From IMG/VR virus record IMGVR_UViG_3300035661_000015, positions 64,001-128,000 of that record: DNA of 64,000 nucleotides. One strand, 5' to 3'. The notes below the pieces were generated by a model. It did no database searches. It had not been told where the DNA came from and saw nothing but the letters and a program-made list of their open reading frames with translations. Below, one piece after another: positions 1-7,743 of this stretch (position 1 is its first letter; each line of letters starts with the position of its first letter). The DNA is from a virus. Made by a program: the position numbers and the translations under genes.

Positions 1-404
1 CCGATAAATCAGTCTCCAAGATTGAAGAATATTTATCCATGTCGGGCGAAACCGTTAGAAAGCTACATCCGATCGAACTAGCTGAAATCGGCCTAAATAT
101 ATCCTCTTACCTAGTTTTTTTTCAAAAAGAATATAATAGGCATAAGGTTAGATATGATTGGGCTTATGCTGAGATTAACCGAGTTATTGCGGAAGAATTT
201 AAAAATGTGGTAGCCTATAACTATGAAGAGAGAAAGTACCAGGCCATATCGTCTTTAGATTATGCGACCCGATTAGAGAAAATCAGAGTTAAGTCTCAAG
301 CGGCCCTAAACTATATGAACTTCATTGATATTAGATTGACCGAATTCAAGAAAAGTATTAATGACTATAGATACGCAATTAGTCAGAAGGTGGGAGATAT
401 CTAA
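1..404 (+). CDS. Hypothetical protein, 5' end outside window
   Basis: The reading frame is open from the left edge (frame starting at base 3), so the gene is probably cut by the window; the first ATG inside is at 39. The visible part, about 134 residues, is hydrophilic and predicted helical, with alternating charged residues in its second half that look like a coiled coil. It has no signal peptide or membrane segment. Its stop overlaps the next start (TAATG at 402-406), so it is the upstream member of the replication operon. I do not recognise the family; small helical proteins like this are common in phage replication blocks. The coding call is firm, the function unknown. Confidence 0.75.
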   Translation, partial: DKSVSKIEEYLSMSGETVRKLHPIELAEIGLNISSYLVFFQKEYNRHKVRYDWAYAEINRVIAEEFKNVVAYNYEERKYQAISSLDYATRLEKIRVKSQAALNYMNFIDIRLTEFKKSINDYRYAISQKVGDI

Positions 405-583
405 TGATCGTTGTAATTTTTGCCACACATACAGATCAAAAAACGGGAAAAAAGTCCCCTGTGGTTTCTCATGGTGTAGATACTGAGACACTTCAAGATA
501 TAGTTTTACCTTTTATAAGAGCCGAAGATGTTCACAAAATAGCTAAGCTAGATATGGAAATAAACGAATGGGTGATAAATTAG
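404..583 (+). CDS. Small hypothetical protein (59 aa)
   Basis: A short frame starting at the ATG of the TAATG overlap with the upstream gene and ending in TAG just inside the next gene (ATG at 568). It begins MIVVIFATHTDQKTGKKSP and continues with an acidic helical tail. The tight coupling on both sides supports translation. There is no recognisable domain, signal peptide or membrane segment. Confidence 0.55.
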   Translation: MIVVIFATHTDQKTGKKSPVVSHGVDTETLQDIVLPFIRAEDVHKIAKLDMEINEWVIN

Positions 584-723
584 AAATAAAACATATATGT
601 ATTCACTGTAGAAAAGAAATATTAAAGGATAGGTTCTTTTGTTCAGAAGAATGTGAATCTAGATTTAAAAATATCGTGGACGTAAAGCCCTTTGAAAAGG
701 CTAAACGTGAGCGGAGAAATTAA
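568..723 (+). CDS. Small zinc-finger protein (51 aa)
   Basis: The frame starts at ATG 568 inside the end of the preceding gene. It has a CIHC pair at residues 11-14 and a CSEEC pair at 25-29, a treble-clef/FCS-like arrangement that would bind one zinc. The tail is basic (KAKRERRN), compatible with nucleic-acid binding. The last codons are built from a copy of the dispersed AGCGGAGAAA repeat (710-719). Function unknown; a small DNA- or RNA-binding accessory protein is plausible. Confidence 0.6.
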   Translation: MGDKLEIKHICIHCRKEILKDRFFCSEECESRFKNIVDVKPFEKAKRERRN

Positions 724-734
724 ATGGGGGGCGT

Positions 735-1466
735 ATGACCAAGTTAGAAAAAGCGATGATGGCGGCTGTTAAGAAGGGTGATATCTTAAAGGCCCAACAG
801 ATCATGGAAAAAATCAACAAATCAATTGAGAGGGCAGCGGCGAAAGCGAAGAAACCGGCCCCTAAGAAAAAGCAGTCGTCTACAAAACAACAAATTATAA
901 AACAAGAGGCTAGGGTCCAGGAAAAGATCCAAAAGGACTTTGTTAAAAAAGAACGGGCCAAGGTTCTAAAGTCAAAGGGTAAATCTCCGGGAAGGCCCAA
1001 AAAGACAGTGGCCCCAAAACCCGTCGAAGAAATTCAGCCGGAACCCGAGGTCGCCCAAACTCCAAAAAAAACCACTAAGAAATTTTCGGACCCCTCGTTT
1101 ATGGCCCCAAGTCGAGATGTAAATAAAAAGAGGGGGGGTAAAAATTATGCCGAACCTACACCTATGGTTAATAAAAATCGTGATATAAAATTCATTGATT
1201 CGAGTGCCTCTTTGTTTACAAATAAGGATAAGCAAAATTTTAAAAAGGACGGGGAGATTGATAAGAAGTTGTGGGGCGACAATGAACCGGGTGAAAGGCG
1301 TGACCCCGTAAAGAAAATATCCGTAGTTTGCCGCGTTTGCCGCAAAAAATACATGGTTTTCCCTTCTCAAATTCCCCCGAACCTTGAGGGCGAATCGATT
1401 GGTTATGTGTGTTTAACATGCGTCCCTTCTAGTGATAGTTCGGCACTTGGAGAAGATGATGAGTAA
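735..1466 (+). CDS. Lys/Ala-rich basic protein with C-terminal zinc ribbon
   Basis: This 243-residue protein has a short helical N-terminus, a strongly basic Lys/Ala/Pro-rich low-complexity middle (about residues 30-120), and a C-terminal CRVC...CLTC zinc ribbon around residues 198-228, ending in an acidic tail. A GGGGGGCG stretch lies just upstream of the ATG. The composition suggests a disordered DNA-binding or partner-binding arm. It overlaps the start of the replicative helicase by a few bases, so an accessory role at the fork, for example helicase loading, is possible. No family is recognised, so that role is inference from position only. Confidence 0.7.
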   Translation: MTKLEKAMMAAVKKGDILKAQQIMEKINKSIERAAAKAKKPAPKKKQSSTKQQIIKQEARVQEKIQKDFVKKERAKVLKSKGKSPGRPKKTVAPKPVEEIQPEPEVAQTPKKTTKKFSDPSFMAPSRDVNKKRGGKNYAEPTPMVNKNRDIKFIDSSASLFTNKDKQNFKKDGEIDKKLWGDNEPGERRDPVKKISVVCRVCRKKYMVFPSQIPPNLEGESIGYVCLTCVPSSDSSALGEDDE

Positions 1467-2916
1467 TTTTTCAGACGCCCCCTTAGAACGTGCCCTACTT
1501 GCCGGTATTATCAAAGGGGGTTTTGACTCATATGTAGATATATCAGACATTTTAGATATTTCAACCTTTACGGTTGACTCAAATCAGGCCATCTATCGGA
1601 TAATTAAAAATGTTTACGAGTCCGATAATGAGGCCCATCTAGATTTTCCGCTTATATTATCCAAAGCAAAAGACCTGGGGATTGCAGAATTCTTTCAGCA
1701 AAATGGAGAAAAAGAGTATTTAGAAAGAATTTTCTCTTTCCCCACTGATCCCAATAATGTTTTCAAATTCGCCGCTAAACTAAGAAAGACTCAGGTCGCC
1801 AAACTTCATTATGAAGAACATATTAAGGCGGCTAAACGGCTGGAAAACCTTACGGGTGCCGAAACCTATGAGGAAATTTTAACAATCTCGAATGGTGATA
1901 TTGAATCCCTGGTGGATAAATTAGATGGTGATAATAATACACCCATGATTTTATCGGAAGGTGTTGATGAATGGTTAGCAAATATTGAAAAGAATCCAGA
2001 TACTTTGCCAGGTATTTCCACCGGGTTTAAAAGGCTTGATTTAATTATAGGTGGTGGTTTACACATTCCTTCTGTTAATGTTGTGGTTGGACGCCCTGGT
2101 AGCGGGAAGACGCAATGGGGGGGTAACTTTGCAATTAATATTAGTTCAAGAGATCAGGACGTTTTGATACTAGACACAGAGATGGATGATACCCAATTAA
2201 AAAATAGAATTTTGGCTTATCTATCTAGAGAAACTTGTGATGATATTAAATTTGGACGAGTATTTAAAAATTCATTCAAAAAGAAGAGAGTCGCGGCGGC
2301 GGCTGAGAAATTTAAAAATCTACCGATTAGTTGGATGAGCGTTAAAGGTAAGCCTATTCAACAAACTATTCAAATTATTAAAAGGTGGAATGCTCGTAGA
2401 CCAAATAAGGATAAGCCCCCAGTTGTTATCTATGACTATATTAAAGTTATGTCTGAGGGGGAAATATCGAATAATAAATCAGAATCAATGATCTTGGGTA
2501 TCATTGCGACCGAATTACATAATTGTATGGCTAAAATTGGCGGTGCTTGTGTAACCTTTGCCCAAATGAATAGGTTGGGACTTAAGGGTCAAGATACGGA
2601 TGTTGTTTTCGGTAGCGATAAAATTCTACAGTATGTAGATACTTTGATGATGTATAAGGCTAAGGGTGAGGCGGATATTGATGGGGAAGATGAAGCGGTT
2701 GATTTAGAATCGGGCAGTCATAAATTATATTTTGCCAAGGTTCGTAATGGTGGCGGCGTCGATCCTAACGATTATCTCAATATTATCTTTGAAAAAGAAT
2801 ACGCCACTCTTAAAGAGGGTAAATTATTTAGTGAAATTAAAAAAGAAAAAAGGGAAAGAAAAAGGCGGGAGGCGGAAAATCAAGATGACGACGATGTTTC
2901 GTTTGACCCAAATTGA
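1459..2916 (+). CDS. dnaB: Replicative DNA helicase, DnaB/SF4 type
   Basis: Ring helicase that would unwind duplex DNA ahead of the phage polymerase. The 485-residue protein has an N-terminal helical domain (about 1-110), a linker, and a RecA-like ATPase domain with Walker A GRPGSGKT at residues 211-218. A Walker B-like strand (VVIYDY) and a downstream FAQMNRLG glutamine finger-type motif follow. I chose the ATG at 1459, not 1432 or 1456, because GGAG at 1449-1452 is best spaced to it. Its 3' end overlaps a small frame, and the primase follows closely, the usual helicase-primase pairing. The C-terminus is Lys/Arg-rich then acidic. The family call is firm. Confidence 0.93.
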   Translation: MSNFSDAPLERALLAGIIKGGFDSYVDISDILDISTFTVDSNQAIYRIIKNVYESDNEAHLDFPLILSKAKDLGIAEFFQQNGEKEYLERIFSFPTDPNNVFKFAAKLRKTQVAKLHYEEHIKAAKRLENLTGAETYEEILTISNGDIESLVDKLDGDNNTPMILSEGVDEWLANIEKNPDTLPGISTGFKRLDLIIGGGLHIPSVNVVVGRPGSGKTQWGGNFAINISSRDQDVLILDTEMDDTQLKNRILAYLSRETCDDIKFGRVFKNSFKKKRVAAAAEKFKNLPISWMSVKGKPIQQTIQIIKRWNARRPNKDKPPVVIYDYIKVMSEGEISNNKSESMILGIIATELHNCMAKIGGACVTFAQMNRLGLKGQDTDVVFGSDKILQYVDTLMMYKAKGEADIDGEDEAVDLESGSHKLYFAKVRNGGGVDPNDYLNIIFEKEYATLKEGKLFSEIKKEKRERKRREAENQDDDDVSFDPN

Positions 2917-3004
2917 AATTGACAATATTGAATCCCCAGTACTTGACTTTATCCGCGACTATGGTACAATGGAGAAAATTCACAACACTCTGGAGGTTAT
3001 ATGA
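2885..3004 (+). CDS. Possible 39-aa protein between helicase and next gene
   Basis: A frame from ATG 2885 (or 2894) to TGA 3004 overlaps the helicase tail and shares ATGA with the next start. The product (LTQIEIDNIESPVLDFIRDY in the middle) is soluble and helical with normal codon use. A GGGAGG lies 12 bases upstream of the ATG, farther than ideal. The same stretch also contains a promoter-like sequence, so it may be regulatory rather than coding. Confidence 0.4.
   Translation: MTTMFRLTQIEIDNIESPVLDFIRDYGTMEKIHNTLEVI
2943..2970 (+). promoter_or_regulatory. Possible sigma70-type promoter before 3001 gene
   Basis: TTGACT, 16 bases, then TACAAT preceded by TGG (extended -10-like). It sits in the only gap between helicase and the 3001 gene and could boost expression of the primase segment. 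Pattern match only. Confidence 0.4.
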
Positions 3005-3279
3005 TTCCTTACTTGGTTTTTACAGAAGGTAAAAGTATTATCTTTGGATACTATCATATGGATATTTGTGGTATTCCTACAGATCTAAAGCTTATTAGAG
3101 CTAGAATTGTAGCTTGGATAGATATAACTCTTGAAGAATGTACTATTTTAAGAGCATTTAAGGAAAGTACGAATATCGTCGCAACTAGACCTTTCGAGTA
3201 CATGATAGTAAAACCACAACTTATAATTAAAGTTCCCGAAGACCTTGTTGGTCGTTTTGAAAAAGAGTATGTTAAGTAA
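3001..3279 (+). CDS. Hypothetical protein (92 aa)
   Basis: Starts at ATG 3001 behind a good GGAGG ribosome site and ends 11 bases inside the primase start. The product is a mixed alpha/beta small soluble protein without cysteines in metal-binding spacing, signal peptide or membrane helix. It lies between helicase and primase, so a replisome-associated role is possible, but nothing in the sequence identifies one. Confidence 0.7.
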   Translation: MIPYLVFTEGKSIIFGYYHMDICGIPTDLKLIRARIVAWIDITLEECTILRAFKESTNIVATRPFEYMIVKPQLIIKVPEDLVGRFEKEYVK

Positions 3280-4384
3280 TCGGGCCTTCCAAGAAAAAAT
3301 CCGCCTTCTAAACGAATTTCTAGCCGAACATATTGAGGAATTATTAGATGAATTAGGTGTAGGTTATAGAAGGTCGGGCCAAGATTACATCCTCCATTGT
3401 CCTATTCATGGAGGAGATTCTTGGGCCACCACTATCTATAGTCAAGGATCAACTGTTCCTGGTTTTTGGAAATGTAGGACCGCCGGTTGTCATGACCACT
3501 TTGCTAAAAATTTAATTGGTTTTACTCGTGGCGTTATGTCGGCCAATAATGGTTGGTCAAAGCCTGGTGATAAAACTTATGGATTTAAAAATACGATAGA
3601 CTTTCTTTGCAGAGTTTTCAATATTGATTTCGATAAATATGAAGTTAATCTTGTGGCCCTGGATAAAAGGGACTTTATAAAGAGCGGAAGTGAGCGGAAG
3701 AAGTTAGGGGGGCGACCACTAGAGGAAGTTAGGGCGGCCCTCGACATTCCTTCACCCTACTTTTTGGGTCGTGGTATTCCTTGGCAAACCCTAATTAATT
3801 TTAATGTGGGTGAATGTATGAACCCCGATAAGAAAATGTTTCAGAGGGCGACGGTTCCGGTTCTTGATATTGAGGGCAAAATAGCGGTGGGCTCTACGGG
3901 GCGATCTATTTTTGAGAAGTGTCCCAAATGTAAGGGCTTTCATAATCCGGACGAGTATTGTTCTAAGGTGGCTAAATGGATAAATGCGGGTAAATTTGCG
4001 GACACCTATCTTTATAATTTGTGGAACGCGAAGGATAAAATTAAGGAAACCGGAGTTGCCGTACTCTGCGAAGGGCAGGCTGATGTTTGGGCCGCTTGGA
4101 GTGCTGGAATTAAAAATGTGGTCGGTATATTTGGCACCGAATTATCCCCCGGCCAAATGGCGACTTTAGAAGAGTTGGGCACTATGGGTCTAGTTTTATG
4201 TTTAGACAACGACGATGCCGGTAAAAGTGGAATCGCCCGAATAGTTGATAAGTACAGTAAGTTGTTTTACACAAACGCCCCTACATTTTCCGCTCATGAT
4301 TTGGGCGATATGAGTAGTGATAAAATAAAAGAGATAATTATTCCTGAGATTAATAGAATGGAGAAAAAGTGTTCGATTTCTTAA
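3269..4384 (+). CDS. dnaG: DNA primase, DnaG type
   Basis: Would synthesise RNA primers for lagging-strand replication. The start at 3269 gives 371 residues. An N-terminal CHC2-like zinc finger has C44, H47, C69 and C74. The Toprim core follows, with the acidic residue in VLCEGQADV at about 268 and LDNDDAG at about 312-318 for metal binding. A second cysteine cluster (CPKCKGF...YC, about 218-231) lies before Toprim and may bind another zinc. No C-terminal helicase-binding domain of bacterial DnaG size is present, so it is shorter than cellular DnaG. It follows the helicase, the standard phage arrangement. Confidence 0.9.
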   Translation: MLSNRAFQEKIRLLNEFLAEHIEELLDELGVGYRRSGQDYILHCPIHGGDSWATTIYSQGSTVPGFWKCRTAGCHDHFAKNLIGFTRGVMSANNGWSKPGDKTYGFKNTIDFLCRVFNIDFDKYEVNLVALDKRDFIKSGSERKKLGGRPLEEVRAALDIPSPYFLGRGIPWQTLINFNVGECMNPDKKMFQRATVPVLDIEGKIAVGSTGRSIFEKCPKCKGFHNPDEYCSKVAKWINAGKFADTYLYNLWNAKDKIKETGVAVLCEGQADVWAAWSAGIKNVVGIFGTELSPGQMATLEELGTMGLVLCLDNDDAGKSGIARIVDKYSKLFYTNAPTFSAHDLGDMSSDKIKEIIIPEINRMEKKCSIS

Positions 4385-4449
4385 AAAAGACAACAGCGTT
4401 TTTAACAATGTCCGATAGCTATAGAATACTATAATAGAAAGAATTTAAA

Positions 4450-5238
4450 ATGAAACTATTAGGTTTTTCAGGTAAGAAAGATTCCGGCAAAGATACACTC
4501 GTACGTTACATCGTAGGACGAGAATTACAAAAGGTCGGAAAGGTTATTAAGTTTGAGGTTAGTGAAAATACTAACGGCCAACTATTAGTTGATGTTTACA
4601 ATGGTGTTGGCGAAAATGAATTTGACATTCAGCAAGGTATTTTGAATCTTTACATGACCGACAAAGAAACCCTTGACTTCTTCAAAGAATATTGTTATCC
4701 TTATGTAAGAGTATTCGGCTTTGCTGATAAGGGTAAGACTTTTCTAAATGAGTTTTTTGGGATTAGTCGGGAAAAGATGTATGGGACGAATAAAGAGAAG
4801 GATGAGCTAAGTAGTTTTAATTGGGAACAACTTCCAGCTTCGCTTCCTAAAGGCGAGGTTAAGACAATAGGTAGAGTTGTTAAAAAAACCGGCCCCATGA
4901 CTTATCGCGAAGTGATGGAAGAGTGGTTGCAGATTATTTTAAGGGGCGTTGATGAAAAATGCCATATTAACGCAACTTTCAGTGAGATCAATCAGTCAAA
5001 CACCAAGTTCGCCATTATTAAAGATGTAAGAAATGAAAATGAGATCGACGCGATTCAATCAGTTGGGGGTAAAGTAATTCGTCTTCTTAAGGATTCTCAT
5101 GGATCTACCCATGAGGGCGAAATATCCCTTGACAATTACGATCCGACCGGATATGATTATGTCTTAAATAACATGGGTCAAACTCTTGAAGAAACGATTA
5201 AAGAGTTAGAAAAGGTTTTAACTAAGTGGGGGTGGTAA
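4450..5238 (+). CDS. Deoxynucleoside monophosphate kinase-like P-loop protein
   Basis: 262 residues with an N-terminal P-loop GKKDSGKDT (about residues 9-17), the form seen in phage dNMP kinases of the T4 gp1 type, which phosphorylate dNMPs to dNDPs for phage DNA synthesis. The rest fits an adenylate-kinase-like fold: a lid-like middle, then FAIIKDVRNENEIDAI, a strand-helix segment often seen near the C-terminus of this family. A 65-base gap upstream contains a TATAAT (4430-4435) but no matching -35. A promoter for the next genes is buried in its 3' end. Substrate specificity is inferred from family. Confidence 0.75.
   Translation: MKLLGFSGKKDSGKDTLVRYIVGRELQKVGKVIKFEVSENTNGQLLVDVYNGVGENEFDIQQGILNLYMTDKETLDFFKEYCYPYVRVFGFADKGKTFLNEFFGISREKMYGTNKEKDELSSFNWEQLPASLPKGEVKTIGRVVKKTGPMTYREVMEEWLQIILRGVDEKCHINATFSEINQSNTKFAIIKDVRNENEIDAIQSVGGKVIRLLKDSHGSTHEGEISLDNYDPTGYDYVLNNMGQTLEETIKELEKVLTKWGW
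5129..5157 (+). promoter_or_regulatory. Sigma70-type promoter inside kinase 3' end
   Basis: TTGACA, 17 bases, TATGAT: a near-consensus promoter about 80 bases upstream of the small exported-protein genes. It would give them expression independent of the replication operon. Not proven. Confidence 0.55.
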
Positions 5239-5239
5239 T

Positions 5240-5611
5240 CTGCGTAAAATTTACTTGATTCTTATCCTTTTGTTTATATGGTCAACGGGTGTATCGGCCC
5301 AAAACATCCGATCCTTTTTCCCAGGAACCACAACTGGATTCTCCCAAGAGCCGCAAGCTTACAATGAGCAATTTTATAATCCACGCGGAGAATTGGTTAC
5401 ATTGTCGATTTATGGCACAAAGACGTACACTCAGTATGGCCCACGATATTATTTGGGCAATCGTATTCATGGCGGCGTTTATGGAACGTATGGGCATGGA
5501 ACGCGAAACATTGTAAATGGTCAAACCTATGTTAATTCGGGGCATTATAATTCATTTGCCCCATTGCCTCCAGTTCATTTTAATTCAAACACAAATCGGA
5601 GATCAAGATGA
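5240..5611 (+). CDS. Small exported protein with signal peptide
   Basis: The frame is open from the upstream stop to TGA 5611. The first conventional start is TTG 5255, but that begins in the middle of the hydrophobic core. Starting at CTG 5240 restores a textbook signal peptide: a basic RK, a Leu/Ile-rich core, and a VSAQ cleavage site. A G-rich run (5228-5235) lies just upstream of the CTG. The mature part (about 100 residues) is rich in Tyr, Gly, Asn and Pro, without Cys, and looks like a low-complexity envelope or extracellular protein. It overlaps the next gene by ATGA. Function unknown. Confidence 0.6.
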   Translation: MRKIYLILILLFIWSTGVSAQNIRSFFPGTTTGFSQEPQAYNEQFYNPRGELVTLSIYGTKTYTQYGPRYYLGNRIHGGVYGTYGHGTRNIVNGQTYVNSGHYNSFAPLPPVHFNSNTNRRSR

Positions 5612-5868
5612 AAAAGATTATTTTTGCAGTTGCCGTTGTAGCCTCACTTTGTCTTACCACTAATGTTAATGCACAATGCCCAGGTGGCGTCTGTCCAGTA
5701 CAAACCCGAGTTGTCGGCGGTTTTAATACCGTACGATACGTCCCACAAACCGTTTATGTAAGTCCGGCCCCAGTAGTCCAGTTGGTTCAACCACGTGCGG
5801 TTAAAATTCGTAAGGTTAAGGTTAAGCGTGGTTTCTTTGGCCTTTTTAGTGGTTGTGGCTGTAAGTAA
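5608..5868 (+). CDS. Small exported Cys-containing basic protein
   Basis: 86 residues: a signal peptide (MKKIIFAVAVVASLCLTT...NAQ), then a CPGGVCP motif, a Val/Pro-rich stretch, and a strongly basic C-terminus (VKIRKVKVKRG) closing with CGCK. The cysteines could form disulfides after export. Small CPGGVCP-type exported proteins occur in planctomycete genomes, the main hint at host type. It is translated as a pair with the upstream exported protein and followed by a terminator. It could modify the host envelope during infection, but that is inference. Confidence 0.7.
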   Translation: MKKIIFAVAVVASLCLTTNVNAQCPGGVCPVQTRVVGGFNTVRYVPQTVYVSPAPVVQLVQPRAVKIRKVKVKRGFFGLFSGCGCK

Positions 5869-5871
5869 ATA

Positions 5872-5881
5872 AGCGGAGAAA
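5872..5881 (+). repeat. Dispersed AGCGGAGAAA repeat, intergenic
   Basis: Exact AGCGGAGAAA followed at once by the G-rich arm of a terminator hairpin (AGGGGTCG). One of the copies associated with transcript ends. Confidence 0.7.
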
Positions 5882-5883
5882 GT

Positions 5884-5914
5884 AGGGGTCGTGTAAAAGC
5901 GGCCCTTATTTTTT
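5884..5914 (+). terminator. Rho-independent terminator
   Basis: AGGGGTCG (5884-5891) pairs with CGGCCCTT (5900-5907), including two G-U pairs, over an 8-base loop, followed by ATTTTTT. It closes the exported-protein pair. Confidence 0.65.
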
Positions 5915-5926
5915 AAAGGGGATCTT

Positions 5927-6100
5927 ATGGACTTTCGGGAAAGAAAAGCCGAGCGTACCGCATATTATAATAAATATGTAGAGGGTTGGAAAAAGAGAAA
6001 ATGTACGGCGTGTAATGGAAGTGGTTTTTATGACCATAACGGTTCTCCAAAATGTGGTTCCTGTAATGGAACGGGAAAAGAAAGGTATAAAGATGACTGA
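5927..6100 (+). CDS. Small DnaJ-type zinc-finger protein (57 aa)
   Basis: Starts at ATG 5927 after AGGGG. It has two CxxCxGxG knuckles, CTACNGSG (residues 26-33) and CGSCNGTG (43-50), the repeat of the DnaJ zinc-binding region, here free-standing. The N-terminus is basic and helical. It overlaps the next start (ATGACTGA). Such isolated modules occur in phages and may bind nucleic acid or assist folding; the specific role is unknown. Confidence 0.65.
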   Translation: MDFRERKAERTAYYNKYVEGWKKRKCTACNGSGFYDHNGSPKCGSCNGTGKERYKDD

Positions 6101-6404
6101 CTGTTCTGATCTTGAAGATGGTAGCTTATTAGAATCTGTCGAACTATTACCAAAAACCGATCCGCGTTTGGGTGAGCATCGTTATAAAGGATTAGATCCT
6201 AGTAAAAATAAAATTTTTGTAGATATGATCGACGATGATTTAGCTATTCAACTATATCGTGAAGAAATTACTACTGAAACTTATGGGTACTATAATAAGG
6301 ATGGACATAGGGTAATTGTAAGATCTAGTAAAAATTCTAATTATAGTCCAAGTATAAAAATCCCAGTTAATCAATTGCTATTAGAAGGAAATGAAAATGC
6401 CTGA
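6093..6404 (+). CDS. Hypothetical protein (103 aa)
   Basis: The start at ATG 6093 overlaps the end of the zinc-finger gene; the longer upstream extension is out-of-frame read-through of that gene and is discarded. The product is acidic at its N-terminus, soluble, and without recognisable motif. Its 3' end overlaps the next gene. Confidence 0.6.
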   Translation: MTDCSDLEDGSLLESVELLPKTDPRLGEHRYKGLDPSKNKIFVDMIDDDLAIQLYREEITTETYGYYNKDGHRVIVRSSKNSNYSPSIKIPVNQLLLEGNENA

Positions 6405-6708
6405 AATTTTTAGTGATCCGATACCGCTATTAGCATCGATAGATGAAGCTGTCCGTCAGTCACTTTATAAACCGCCGCCCAAATTGCCCAAAAGATATTT
6501 AGTTTTCTTTTCAGACGTAGAATCTAAATTGGTTGGCTGGGACCATTTTTATATTGCCTTAGATGATATTGAAGAAGCGAAAGATATTTTGGAAAAATTA
6601 AAAACCACCTATTGTCAAAGTATGGATAGGTTAGGGTGTGGTTGCGAACATGGCGGACATATTGTTGACATTAATACGATGAAAATTGTTTACACTCTAG
6701 ACGAATGA
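6397..6708 (+). CDS. Hypothetical protein (103 aa) with Cys/His cluster
   Basis: Start chosen at ATG 6397, seven bases after AAGGA, rather than ATG 6391. A proline-rich stretch (KPPPKLPKRY) precedes a compact alpha/beta domain. A CGCEHGGH cluster near residues 80-87 could bind a metal. It overlaps the downstream membrane protein by ATGA. No family is recognised. Confidence 0.6.
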   Translation: MPEIFSDPIPLLASIDEAVRQSLYKPPPKLPKRYLVFFSDVESKLVGWDHFYIALDDIEEAKDILEKLKTTYCQSMDRLGCGCEHGGHIVDINTMKIVYTLDE

Positions 6709-6914
6709 AAAAATATCTCGGCTGGTTTGCCAATGCCCTTCTGATTGTAGGGGCCATTTTAATTGGAGAGAAGTATAGGGTCGCTTTCCTCTTTACTTTT
6801 TTGGGCGAAGTCCTATGGACCATTCGACTCTTAAAAAGTCGCCAGTGGGACATGATAGCCATCTGCGTTATATTTGGCCTAATCGCCCTCAAGAATTTTA
6901 TTTTTTGGACATGA
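6705..6914 (+). CDS. Small membrane protein (69 aa)
   Basis: Two to three hydrophobic helices (about residues 5-22, 25-42, 48-66) with short basic loops; an inner-membrane protein by composition. It sits between two exported or envelope-directed genes. Possible roles include superinfection exclusion or lysis accessory, but no motif supports either. Confidence 0.6.
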   Translation: MKKYLGWFANALLIVGAILIGEKYRVAFLFTFLGEVLWTIRLLKSRQWDMIAICVIFGLIALKNFIFWT

Positions 6915-6944
6915 TTATTACATTTTAATTAAGGATATACAAAA

Positions 6945-7328
6945 ATGAAAAAGATTATTTTTTCCGCAGTAGCTTTCGCCGCCATCACCCTAACTTCTTC
7001 CGCTCATGCCCAGGCCCCCGTTAGTGACCCTCAAACATTTTTAAATTGGGTCAACTCTTATCGTGCTTCTGCTGGTCTTCGTGCCGTAGGCTATGATCAA
7101 AATTTAGCAAATTGGGCTTATCAAAATAGTTGTCAGCAAGCTAGTCGTGGAATTGGACACTTTGTAATGGGTACAGCTAGACGACAAAATAGTGGTATGG
7201 GGGCTCTTAGTACAGTTTGTCATATGTGGACAACTTCACCCGCACATAGAGCGGCTCTACTTGATCCAACAATTAGTTTTGTCGGTATTGCGGGGGCCGG
7301 AATGTATTGGACTTATAATGCCTATTGA
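6945..7328 (+). CDS. Exported CAP/SCP-domain protein
   Basis: 127 residues. A signal peptide (MKKIIFSAVAFAAITL... ending AHAQ) precedes a compact CAP (cysteine-rich secretory, antigen 5, PR-1) domain: FLNWVNSYRASAGLRAVGYD resembles CAP helix 1, GIGHFVMG carries the conserved His region, and MWTTSPAHRAALLDP is the signature W/S-x-x-H-R block. Two Cys (in NSCQQ and TVCHM) could pair outside the cytoplasm. CAP proteins bind lipids or cell-wall components in various systems. A phage-encoded exported CAP protein is unusual. It may act on the host envelope; the specific activity is unknown. Confidence 0.75.
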   Translation: MKKIIFSAVAFAAITLTSSAHAQAPVSDPQTFLNWVNSYRASAGLRAVGYDQNLANWAYQNSCQQASRGIGHFVMGTARRQNSGMGALSTVCHMWTTSPAHRAALLDPTISFVGIAGAGMYWTYNAY

Positions 7329-7461
7329 AAAACAAAAGGGTTTAATTTATGCCGCTAGGGTAAGTCCCGGTTGCACTTATCCTAAAAATAACGGTTTTGA
7401 TTTTTTATTTTTATGGTTGATTATAAGTATTTTTATTTGGTTTTTAATGAATTTAAAATAA
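7318..7461 (+). CDS. Possible small membrane protein (47 aa)
   Basis: ATG 7318 overlaps the CAP gene end. The product has a soluble basic N-terminus and one C-terminal hydrophobic helix (FLFLWLIISIFIWFL). The ribosome site is weak. The clean hydrophobic profile and tight packing make it plausible. Confidence 0.4.
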   Translation: MPIEKQKGLIYAARVSPGCTYPKNNGFDFLFLWLIISIFIWFLMNLK

Positions 7462-7470
7462 GGGGCTTAT

Positions 7471-7743
7471 GTGGAAACTTTTTCAATTTATGGCGTATGT
7501 GACTACTTGAATGACTTGCTAGATCTTGATAGGTCTTCAATTTCAGAGATTTTTACTAATCAGATTTTGGTAAATGCAGAATTAGAAAATGTAATTATTG
7601 TAAACCAAGATGGTAAGACTGGACCACTTGGTATTCTTAATGGCCTTTTTATTAATTCGGAAAACGTAATCGTAAAGAACTATGATGAGGAAACGGGTAT
7701 TGTGTCCAGTTTTTCAATTCAGCCAAAGTTGAAATTCGCCTAA
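7471..7743 (+). CDS. Hypothetical protein (90 aa), GTG start
   Basis: GTG at 7471 follows AAGGGG; the ATG overlapping it by two bases gives a very short frame. The product is acidic and beta-rich, without metal or membrane motifs. It ends in TAATG, coupling it to the nuclease gene. Function unknown; position suggests a partner of the nuclease. Confidence 0.6.
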   Translation: METFSIYGVCDYLNDLLDLDRSSISEIFTNQILVNAELENVIIVNQDGKTGPLGILNGLFINSENVIVKNYDEETGIVSSFSIQPKLKFA

